Part shown: piece after piece, positions 13,444-19,243 of the stretch | Numbering within the stretch: the first letter of the stretch is position 1 | Layout of the letters: each line of letters begins with the position of its first letter | Assembly: GCA_964635875.1 (NCBI GenBank) | Contig: CAZWRK010000076.1 | Location: forward strand, 1 to 19,243 | Source of the DNA: CAZWRK01 sp964635875 | Lineage (GTDB): Bacteria; Pseudomonadota; Gammaproteobacteria; Burkholderiales; Aquaspirillaceae | Direction: 5' to 3' | Length of the DNA stretch: 19,243 nt | Notes under the pieces: generated by a model | Told to the model about the DNA's origin: nothing | Databases searched by the model: none | What the model saw: only the letters and a program-made list of their open reading frames with translations | Program-made: the position numbers and the translations under genes

Positions 13444-14229
13444 ATGAAAACGGATGCGGATTTTGAAACGCACATCACAGCCTTGCTTCAATCGGCAGAA
13501 CATGCAGAGAATCCGCTCCGCCCAGCGCTGAAGGAAATGTTTGAGCGCTATCACACCCAGCACCATCTTTTAGAGCGCCTCACACGGATTTCTGACCAAT
13601 TCCAGCTCGCAGAACGCGAGCGGGGACAAGACTACCTCAGCCGCTATCAGCGCAAAGTCCGACAAATTGAAAAAATTGTCCGCATCAGCGATCGCTACCA
13701 GTCGATGTTGCGCGAGTTGAATGAACGCCTACATCAAATTTCGACCCAAGATGAGCTGACAGGCCTGCCAAATCGACGCTACCTCATGGAGCGACTCGGC
13801 AATGAAATGGATTTAGCGCAGCGCATGAACGAAACTTTTGCGATTGCCTTGGCCGATATTGATCACTTCAAAGTCGTCAACGACACATGGGGACATGCAG
13901 TTGGTGATGTGGTCTTGATTCATACCGCACGACTACTCGATGAAAATGTCCGCCATTACGATGTGTGTGGGCGCTGGGGCGGTGAGGAGTTTTTGATCCT
14001 GTTCCCGCGTTGTGATGCCAAGCAAGCCGTTCAATTGGCTGAGCGGATTCGGCAAGCACAAGAGAACTACCCCGATGCCACAATTTCTCCACACCCTCGC
14101 GTCACTTTTAGCATCGGTGTGACTGAATTCCGACCCGGTGAAAACATTGATATGGCGCTCAAGCGCGCCGACGATGCCCTTTATTCCGCCAAAACCCAAG
14201 GCCGAAATCGAGTCGTCTGCGAATGCTAA
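13444..14229 (+). CDS. siaD: SiaD: diguanylate cyclase (GGEEF)
   Basis: The 261-residue product starts at ATG 13444, two bases after the siaC stop, with little ribosome site of its own. Residues 1-100 are helical and contain a repeated motif, LERLTRISDQFQ and IEKIVRISDRYQ, likely coiled coil and the docking surface for SiaC. The GGDEF domain starts at STQDELTGLPNRRYL and includes LADIDHFKVVNDTWGH, the active-site RWGGEEFLILF (GGEEF, residues 179-183) and ADDALYSAKTQGRN. An RHYD I-site lies at 170-173, five residues before the active site, so product feedback inhibition by c-di-GMP is expected. In Pseudomonas it drives aggregation and biofilm formation through c-di-GMP. No c-di-GMP effector or phosphodiesterase is visible in the window. 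Confidence 0.95.
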   Translation: MKTDADFETHITALLQSAEHAENPLRPALKEMFERYHTQHHLLERLTRISDQFQLAERERGQDYLSRYQRKVRQIEKIVRISDRYQSMLRELNERLHQISTQDELTGLPNRRYLMERLGNEMDLAQRMNETFAIALADIDHFKVVNDTWGHAVGDVVLIHTARLLDENVRHYDVCGRWGGEEFLILFPRCDAKQAVQLAERIRQAQENYPDATISPHPRVTFSIGVTEFRPGENIDMALKRADDALYSAKTQGRNRVVCEC

Positions 14230-14231
14230 AA

Positions 14232-14268
14232 ATCGCCGCAAAATAACCGCAATCTATTTTGCGGCGAT
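14232..14268. terminator. Terminator between siaD and the convergent GST gene
   Basis: ATCGCCGCAAAATA (14232-14245) pairs perfectly with TATTTTGCGGCGAT (14255-14268) around a nine-base loop, a 14-bp stem. It starts 3 bases after the siaD stop. On the minus strand the stem runs into TTTTT, a proper intrinsic terminator for the GST gene. On the plus strand the T-tract is missing after the stem, so termination of the sia mRNA may be weaker. Confidence 0.85.
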
Positions 14269-14279
14269 CATCAAACGGC

Positions 14280-14891
14280 TTAAGCCAACAAGCCCTCCGC
14301 TTTCAGCGTTTTTTGAACCGCATCACGCGCCCGAATTCGCGCCATAAAGCCTTCGACAGCAGGCCATTGTGCTAACGAACGGTTCAAGAACTGGCCCCAG
14401 TTCAAGCAAGTAAACAAATAACCATCGGCAACCGAGTAATCGGCCAAGAGATAATCCTGCTGCTGGAACAACGCCTCTAGCGCATCAAAATGCACCGATA
14501 GCCGTCCCCACGCTGCATTTTTGGCCTCATCAGAACTCGTGGGCGTCCACAACGGCGCAAAGCCCTTATGGATTTCGGTCGCAATAAAATTCAACGCCTC
14601 TTGCAAGCGATAGCGCGCCAATGTGCCATTTAGAGGCGCGAGGTTTTTCTCGGGCACTTGATCCGCGACCCATTGCACAATCGCTGGACCTTCGGTCAGC
14701 ATCGTTCCGTCCGCCAGCACCAATGCAGGCACATACCCTTTAGGATTGATCTGCGAAAAGACCGTGCCATCTTCGGTCGTGTGCGGCTGAGCACGCAAAT
14801 TCACTTTATCTAATTCGAACGCCAAACCGGCTTCGTTCAGAGCGATATGAACAGATAATGAGCAAGACCCTGGGGTGTAATACAGTTTCAT
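14280..14891 (-). CDS. Glutathione S-transferase, beta class
   Basis: The 203-residue product starts at ATG 14891 with GGAG six bases upstream. A TTG at 14903 falls at the ribosome site itself and is rejected. It has a thioredoxin-like N-terminal domain, MKLYYTPGSCSLSVHIALNE, with Cys10, the hallmark residue of bacterial beta-class GSTs. The glutathione-contact loop is NPKGYVPALVL and TEGPAIVQWVAD. The helical C-terminal domain has H108-K109 (TEIHKGF), equivalent to His106-Lys107 of the Proteus mirabilis enzyme. Length equals the family norm. The reaction is glutathione conjugation or reduction of electrophiles in the cytoplasm. The substrate is unknown. It is convergent with siaD and shares its terminator. 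Confidence 0.92.
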   Translation of the reverse strand: MKLYYTPGSCSLSVHIALNEAGLAFELDKVNLRAQPHTTEDGTVFSQINPKGYVPALVLADGTMLTEGPAIVQWVADQVPEKNLAPLNGTLARYRLQEALNFIATEIHKGFAPLWTPTSSDEAKNAAWGRLSVHFDALEALFQQQDYLLADYSVADGYLFTCLNWGQFLNRSLAQWPAVEGFMARIRARDAVQKTLKAEGLLA

Positions 14892-14945
14892 TGTGTTCTC
14901 CAAAATCCGGCCCGTTGCCGGCCATCAGAAGGTGCGGCAACGCCC

Positions 14946-14969
14946 CGCAAAACACAAGCGTGTTTTGCG
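14946..14969. repeat. 10-bp hairpin abutting parS site 2
   Basis: CGCAAAACAC (14946-14955) pairs with GTGTTTTGCG (14960-14969) across a four-base loop. Its last base is the first base of the parS palindrome. It lies between the GST gene and the assembly gap. It could be the terminator of the kinase gene on the minus strand, or a structure linked to the parS site. Confidence 0.5.
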
Positions 14970-14982
14970 TTTCACGTGAAAC
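14969..14982. promoter_or_regulatory. parS: parS site 2 (ParB-binding centromere)
   Basis: GTTTCACGTGAAAC is a perfect 14-bp palindrome and the exact core of the bacterial parS consensus. The flanks read C and A, so the right consensus flank is also kept. It lies 4.57 kb from site 1 and 4 bases from the start of the N gap, in a non-coding stretch upstream of the GST gene. Confidence 0.92.
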
Positions 14983-14985
14983 AAA

Positions 14986-15085
14986 NNNNNNNNNNNNNNN
15001 NNNNNNNNNNNNNNNNNNNNNNNNNNNNNNNNNNNNNNNNNNNNNNNNNNNNNNNNNNNNNNNNNNNNNNNNNNNNNNNNNNNNN
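14986..15085. other. Assembly gap of 100 N
   Basis: There are exactly 100 undetermined bases, the usual placeholder for a scaffold gap of unknown length. The 3' end of the kinase gene is lost here. Any reading frame translated across it is an artefact, and linkage of the left part (to 14985) and right part (from 15086) depends on scaffolding alone. Confidence 0.98.
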
Positions 15086-16070
15086 GCCCGCCATGCGCTT
15101 GAGCGATAGCCGCGACCACCGCCAACCCGAGTCCGCTCCCCGCATTACGCGCTTCTGGCGCACGCCGAAAAGCGGTAAAAACGTAGGGGGCAAACGCTTC
15201 GGAAATGCCCGGGCCTTCATCGGCAACACGAATACGATATGTGCCGTTGTCGTGCTGAGCATGAATCGAGATCGCGCCAGGAACCGCATGCTTTTTCGCA
15301 TTTTCCAGCAACGCTAAAAGCGCCTGCCGAATTCGAATCGGGTCACAGTAGGCCTGCTCGATCTGCACGTCGAGAACCGGATGTTGACCGGCCTTCGCCA
15401 GCGATTCACGCATAAAATCAACGACCGCGCGGATTTCGGCGGCCAAGTCGACTTGCTGAACATTTAAAGACAAGTGCCCGCTTTCCGCCAAACTGAGCAC
15501 TCGCAGATCTTCGATCAGCTGGCTCAGCCCTTCGACTTGGACCAATAAGCTGCGAAATTGCTGTTCATCTGGGCTAAACACACCCTCGGCCAGCCCCTGT
15601 AAACGTCCGCGCAAAATCGTGACGGGTGTCCGCAACTCGTGCGCAATGGCGGCGCTCCAGAACGTCTGGTCTTGGGTCACCTGCTCCAATTTTCCGGCCA
15701 GCAGATTGAAATCGTCGGCCAGCTGTGCAGCCTCACCTAGCGAACGGTCGTCAGCCACCGCACGGGCCGACAAGTCGCCTTGAGCGACCTTACGAATGCT
15801 GTCCGTGACCGAATTCAATGGCGCGAGAATACGGCGAGATAAATTAACGGCAACGCAAACCGCCAAACCCATCGCAGTCAACGTAGTCGAAATCAGCCAG
15901 ACCCATTCTGGCCCCGTCGGGACAAGACCAATTTCAGGGAATTGCTCTGGCCAGTATGTCTGCCAGAGATAGTAAAACGCATAGGATGTCAGCACGACCA
16001 ATAGCGTCACGCTCAGCGCCATAGACATCATCGTGAGCACAATTTGGCGACTCAGCCCGACTAATTTCAT
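15086..16070 (-). CDS. AdeS/BaeS-like sensor histidine kinase, 3' end lost in assembly gap
   Basis: From ATG 16070, 328 codons are visible before the gap. GGGAG lies upstream, and the ATG directly follows the response-regulator stop. TM1 is about residues 8-33 and TM2 about 56-78, with a short periplasmic loop between (WPEQFPEIGLVPTGPEWVW). HAMP (SRRILAPLNSVTDSIRKVAQGDLSAR) runs to about 130. The H-box is SAAIAHELRTPVTIL with phospho-acceptor H144. The catalytic domain shows the N-box ALLENAKKHA, DEGPGIS and GSGLGLAVV. Only the last few tens of residues are missing. A frame translated through the N run ends in LCFAGRCRTF, which is the parS/hairpin region and not protein. It should phosphorylate the regulator encoded just upstream and control the divergent efflux genes. 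Confidence 0.9.
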
Positions 16071-16799
16071 TCATGACTCCCAGAGTCGATAGCCAACACC
16101 GCGCACGCCGCAAGGCATGCCTTTAATCCCCAGCTCTTCGAGTTTTTTGCGTAGCTTGCTGATATGGCTATCAACCGTACGCTCTAAAGCGTCGCTTTCC
16201 GGCAGGCAATGCGCGAGAAGCTCGGCGCGGCTGAATACGCGTTTGGGCGCACGGGCAAGCTGCACGAGCAATTTGAATTCGGTCAGTGTGAGCGCCAAGG
16301 GCTGGACATGCTCGCCCACACTCACCCTCACTTCGTAGCTTTCTTGGTCGATTTGGAACGGCGGCACACGCAGTACACGTTGATGATCCGAAACACTGCG
16401 TGCGGAAGATCGACGCAGCACAGCTTGCGCACGCGCCACCACTTCGGCAGGGTTGAAAGGCTTCACCACATAGTCATCAGCACCAATCCGCAGCCCAGTG
16501 AGCTTGTCGATATCTTGATCCATCGCGGTGAGCATAATGACCGGTGTGTCACCTCTGAGGCGAATCTCTGACAAAACGCGCCAGCCATCGACCTCCGGCA
16601 TCTGAACATCTAACAGTACAAGATCCGGCTTGTGACTCAGGTGTAAGGCCAACGCTTCGCGGCCATTTTGGGCGCGCAGGCAACGCAGCCCGCTCCGCAT
16701 CAAATAGGCAGAAAGAATATCCGCAATTTCGGCTTCGTCTTCTGCAATCAGGACTAATTCCTGCGTTCTGGTGAGAACTGGATTTTGATCGGCCAACAC
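16071..16799 (-). CDS. AdeR/BaeR-like OmpR-family response regulator
   Basis: The 242-residue product starts at GTG 16799, eight bases after GGAG. A TTG follows at 16796. The receiver domain has the acidic pair E20-D21, phospho-acceptor D64 (LVLLDVQMPEVDGW), the threonine in VIMLTAMDQDIDKL and the lysine in VVKPFNP. The C-terminal winged helix has LTLTEFKLLVQLARAPKRVFSRAELL and ERTVDSHISKLRKKLEE...GVRGVGYRL. Segments such as DQDIDK..LRIGADD and SDALERTVDSH closely resemble Acinetobacter AdeR as I remember it. Its stop touches the kinase start, so the pair is cotranscribed. It is divergent from the membrane-fusion gene, the same layout as adeRS/adeABC, so it probably controls that efflux operon. 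Confidence 0.93.
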   Translation of the reverse strand: MLADQNPVLTRTQELVLIAEDEAEIADILSAYLMRSGLRCLRAQNGREALALHLSHKPDLVLLDVQMPEVDGWRVLSEIRLRGDTPVIMLTAMDQDIDKLTGLRIGADDYVVKPFNPAEVVARAQAVLRRSSARSVSDHQRVLRVPPFQIDQESYEVRVSVGEHVQPLALTLTEFKLLVQLARAPKRVFSRAELLAHCLPESDALERTVDSHISKLRKKLEELGIKGMPCGVRGVGYRLWES

Positions 16800-16806
16800 A
16801 GGCTTG

Positions 16807-16824
16807 TCTCCATCGAATCTCCAT
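16807..16824. promoter_or_regulatory. 7-bp direct repeat, candidate response-regulator site
   Basis: TCTCCAT occurs at 16807-16813 and again at 16818-16824, 11 bases start to start, about one helical turn. OmpR-family regulators bind such direct repeats as tandem dimers. The site lies in the 106-base region between the adeR-like and adeA-like starts and covers the ribosome site of the regulator gene. Confidence 0.4.
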
Positions 16825-16834
16825 ATTGTTTCAG

Positions 16835-16894
16835 CGGAAACGCCACAGGGTCAATTCAGAATTCGATGCAATAGGCGCTTCACCGCCGTTTCCG
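16835..16894. repeat. Inverted repeats in the adeR-like / adeA-like divergent region
   Basis: CGGAAACG (16835-16842) and CGTTTCCG (16887-16894) are inverted copies 52 bases apart, start to start. Between them lies AATTCAGAATT (16853-16863), a palindrome with a single central base. No clear sigma-70 promoter for the efflux operon can be named, but these dyads are plausible operator elements. Confidence 0.35.
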
Positions 16895-16905
16895 AAAGAG
16901 TTTTT

Positions 16906-18048
16906 ATGAAAATGGAACCGCTTTTCCAGCGTAGCCATCTCCTTTGCTTCACCCTCGTGTTGGTCGCTTGCGGGCAAACCGATCTCAAAGAAGTGCAACC
17001 TGCACCACAGGTCTCCACGGTAGAAGTCACATCATCCCCGCTGGAGGTCACAGAAATCCTCCCCGGCCGAGTCGAAGCCATACGCACCGCAGAAATCCGC
17101 CCGCAGATTAACGGCATTGTTCAAAAACGTTTGTTTGAGCAAGGCCGAGAAGTGCGTGCAGGACAGCCGCTGTTTCAGATCAATCCTGCGCCGTTTATTG
17201 CAGATCGCGACATGGCTGCCGCCGCGTTGCAACGAGCCGAGGCCGTGCTTGCGCGCGCGCAAATTCAAACCCAGCGTTTAGCGCCACTGCTAGAAGCCGA
17301 TGCCATTAGCCGCCAAGAGCGCGACGATGCCGTGTCCCAACGCGCCCAAGCCGCCGCCGATGTCGCCCATGCGCGGGCCATGCTCGCACGCAAACGGCTT
17401 GACCTCCAATTTGCCACCGTCGACGCCCCCATTTCGGGCCGTATCGATCAAGCGATCGTGACTGAAGGCGCGCTGGTCAGCAGCTCAGATAGCCGTCCGA
17501 TGGCGCGCATTCAACAAATCGACAAAGTGTATGTCGATGTGCGCCGCCCAGCGGCTTCGTTTGAAGCGTTGCAAGACGCCCTCGGTCAACACGGTGCAGA
17601 TACGGACACTGGCTTACCAGTCACCATTCTGCGCAGCAATGGCGAGGCATACGAGGCCCACGGAAAAATGCTGTTCTCTGGCGTCAATGTGGATTCGGGA
17701 ACTGGCGATGTGCTGCTGCGCATCCAAGTCGAAAACCCCAAGCGGCAGTTACTGCCGGGGATGTTTGTGCGGGCGCGCATTCCACTGGCGCGTTATGCCG
17801 AGGCCTTGAGCGTGCCACAACAAGCCATCATACGGACTGGCGGCAAAGCGCATGTCTGGATGATTGATGCACAGAATGTGGCGCACCTCACACCGGTTGA
17901 ATTAGGCGAGCAAGTCAGCCGCCACTATCGCATTCGCTCGGGGCTGGTCAAAGGGCAGCGGATTGCCCTTGAAGGCATGGAACGCCTCACCGATGGCGCG
18001 CCCGTGACGCCGCGAGAACACCGCACTTCCACCGCGACCGCACGCTGA
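16906..18048 (+). CDS. AdeA/AcrA-like periplasmic adaptor lipoprotein of an RND efflux pump
   Basis: The 380-residue product starts at ATG 16906. The longer frame from 16804 runs through the regulatory region and is rejected. A lipoprotein signal (LLCFTLVLVAC) places the lipidated cysteine at residue 22. The order is typical of membrane-fusion proteins: first beta-barrel/lipoyl half (ILPGRVEAIRTAEIRPQINGIVQKRLFEQGREVRAGQPLFQI), alpha-hairpin (RDMAAAALQRAEAVLARAQIQ ... ADAISRQERDDAVSQRAQAA), second lipoyl half (ATVDAPISGRIDQAIVTEGALV), beta-barrel and membrane-proximal domain ending ALEGMERLTDGAPV. It bridges the inner-membrane permease to an outer-membrane channel. The permease gene starts 19 bases after its stop. 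No outer-membrane factor gene is seen, since the window ends first. Confidence 0.93.
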   Translation: MKMEPLFQRSHLLCFTLVLVACGQTDLKEVQPAPQVSTVEVTSSPLEVTEILPGRVEAIRTAEIRPQINGIVQKRLFEQGREVRAGQPLFQINPAPFIADRDMAAAALQRAEAVLARAQIQTQRLAPLLEADAISRQERDDAVSQRAQAAADVAHARAMLARKRLDLQFATVDAPISGRIDQAIVTEGALVSSSDSRPMARIQQIDKVYVDVRRPAASFEALQDALGQHGADTDTGLPVTILRSNGEAYEAHGKMLFSGVNVDSGTGDVLLRIQVENPKRQLLPGMFVRARIPLARYAEALSVPQQAIIRTGGKAHVWMIDAQNVAHLTPVELGEQVSRHYRIRSGLVKGQRIALEGMERLTDGAPVTPREHRTSTATAR

Positions 18049-18067
18049 TTAATCGAGAGCATTTGCT

Positions 18068-19243
18068 ATGGCCAAGTTTTTTATTCACCGCCCGATTTTC
18101 GCGTGGGTGGTGGCATTGTTTATCATCCTGCTTGGGACGATTGCGATTCCGAGTCTACCGATTGCGCGCTATCCCTCGGTCGCGCCGCCCAGTGTCACAA
18201 TTACTGCGACCTATCCCGGTGCCACGCCACAGACCATGAACGACAGCGTATTGAGCCTGATTGAGCGCGAGCTTTCAGGCGTCAAAAATCTGCTGTACTT
18301 TGAGTCCTCTTCCGACACATCGGGTTCCGCGTCAATTGTCGTGACGTTTGCACCCGGTACGGATCCAGAAATGGCGCAGGTCGATGTGCAAAACAAGCTC
18401 AAATCCGTTGAGCCTCGCCTGCCACAAGCCGTCCGCCAAAACGGTCTGATTGTGGAATCAGCTTCGTCTAATTTTTTGATGATCATCGGACTAAGGTCCG
18501 ATAACGGCCACTTTAGCGAAGTCGAACTCAGTGATTACATGGCGCGCAATATGGTCGATGAACTGCGCCGTATTCACGGCGTTGGGCGGGTGCAGTTGTT
18601 CGGCGCGGAACAGGCCATGCGCATTTGGGTAGACCCCGCCAAGTTGATCGCCTACGGCTTGACCATGGCCGATATATCAACCGCCATCAGCCAGCAAAAT
18701 ACCCAGATTGCACCGGGCAGCATTGGCGCATCGCCCACAGTAGAAGGGCAACGCGTGACCGTCCCACTGACCGTACAAGGTCAGCTCACCACGCCAGAGG
18801 CATTCGCTGGCATCGTGCTGAAAGCGAACGCCAATGGCGCTAAGGTTGTCGTGGGCGATGTAGCCCGCGTGGAACTGGGCGCGCAGTCGTATGGAATGAG
18901 CATTCGCGAAAACGGCAAGAGTGCAACGGCCGCAGCAATATTGCTCGCGCCGGGCGCAAATGCGGTTAAAACCGCTGATGCAGTCAAAGCCCGCTTGCAA
19001 GAATTAAGTCAGGTGATGCCTTCGGGCATGCGCTATTCCGTCCCATTCGACACCGCCCCGTTCGTTAAAATTTCCATCGAAAAAGTGATCTACACCTTAG
19101 CGGAAGCGATGGTGTTGGTGTTTTTGGTCATGTTTCTGTTCCTGCAAAACATCCGCTACACCCTGATTCCGGCAGTGGTGGCACCAATAGCCTTGCTCGG
19201 CACCTTCACCGTAATGCTGCTGGCGGGGTTTTCGATCAACGTG
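18068..19243 (+). CDS. AdeB/AcrB-like RND multidrug efflux permease (HAE1), truncated by window end
   Basis: From ATG 18068 the frame is open for 392 codons to the window end. The full protein should be about 1,030-1,050 residues. The N-terminus MAKFFIHRPIFAWVVALFIILLG is the standard HAE1 start with TM1. The periplasmic porter part includes YPGATPQTMNDSVLSLIE, the FAPGTDPEMAQVDVQNKL motif, GVGRVQLFGAEQAMRIWVDP and DTAPFVKISIEKVI. TM2 and TM3 begin at the end (AMVLVFLVMFLFLQNIRYTLIPA, then APIALLGTFTVMLLAGFSINV). Many stretches closely follow Acinetobacter AdeB as I recall it. The proton-relay aspartates of TM4 lie beyond the window. It is proton-driven export of drugs and amphiphiles from the inner membrane and periplasm. 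Substrate range cannot be predicted from this part. Confidence 0.95.
   Translation, partial: MAKFFIHRPIFAWVVALFIILLGTIAIPSLPIARYPSVAPPSVTITATYPGATPQTMNDSVLSLIERELSGVKNLLYFESSSDTSGSASIVVTFAPGTDPEMAQVDVQNKLKSVEPRLPQAVRQNGLIVESASSNFLMIIGLRSDNGHFSEVELSDYMARNMVDELRRIHGVGRVQLFGAEQAMRIWVDPAKLIAYGLTMADISTAISQQNTQIAPGSIGASPTVEGQRVTVPLTVQGQLTTPEAFAGIVLKANANGAKVVVGDVARVELGAQSYGMSIRENGKSATAAAILLAPGANAVKTADAVKARLQELSQVMPSGMRYSVPFDTAPFVKISIEKVIYTLAEAMVLVFLVMFLFLQNIRYTLIPAVVAPIALLGTFTVMLLAGFSINV

Noticed and set aside
14858..15317. Plus-strand frames containing runs of X
   Set aside because: They exist only because the N run has no stop codons; they are antisense to the kinase and GST genes.
14925..16070. 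Kinase frame read through the 100-N gap to a stop at 14925
   Set aside because: The gap length is a placeholder, so frame continuity is meaningless. The tail after the gap is the parS and hairpin region translated by chance.

Overview
The window (19,243 bases, moderate GC by eye) looks like chromosomal DNA of a Gram-negative proteobacterium. Several features fit a betaproteobacterium, possibly near Neisseriales: a Gcr-type 'site-specific recombinase' membrane protein, a class B aspartate carbamoyltransferase (pyrB plus pyrI) and a CorA-like protein with an MgtE_N-like N-terminus. The taxonomic call is an inference. I see no rRNA, tRNA, IS element, prophage or CRISPR array.

Layout, left to right. 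(1) 1-4155, minus strand: an exported protein cut off by the window edge, an exported TPR protein, the large Gcr-family membrane protein and the 16S rRNA methyltransferase RsmE. (2) 4402-5196, plus strand: an inositol-monophosphatase-family enzyme, ending at a bidirectional terminator. (3) 5238-7200, minus strand: an apparent operon rubrerythrin -> rubredoxin (57 aa) -> rubredoxin reductase, which could form a complete NAD(P)H-to-peroxide electron chain. (4) 7465-8864, minus strand: pyrB-pyrI with an ATGA overlap. (5) 9062-10387, plus strand: a CorA-like transporter whose signature loop reads GGMS where GMN is expected. (6) 10486-14229, plus strand: a complete siaABCD operon (PP2C phosphatase, kinase, partner protein, diguanylate cyclase), the c-di-GMP switch described in Pseudomonas aeruginosa. 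SiaC has its threonine at residue 68, the residue phosphorylated in Pseudomonas. (7) 14280-14891, minus strand: a beta-class glutathione S-transferase. (8) 14986-15085: a run of exactly 100 N, an assembly gap. (9) 15086-19243: an AdeRS-like two-component system (minus) divergent from AdeA/AdeB-like RND efflux genes (plus). The permease is cut off by the window end.

The strongest signal outside the genes is a pair of parS-type ParB-binding sites. One is TGTTTCACGTGGAACA at 10397-10412 and the other is a perfect GTTTCACGTGAAAC at 14969-14982. They lie about 4.6 kb apart and bracket the sia operon and gst. Chromosomal parS sites normally cluster near the replication origin, so the window is probably origin-proximal. 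Two perfect DnaA-box matches at 3611 and 4303 agree with this but do not make an origin.

Most gene families are known. The points that most deserve follow-up are the parS pair around a c-di-GMP operon, the three-gene rubrerythrin/rubredoxin/reductase chain with hairpins between its genes, the GGMS CorA variant, and the operator-like repeats between the adeR-like and adeA-like genes.
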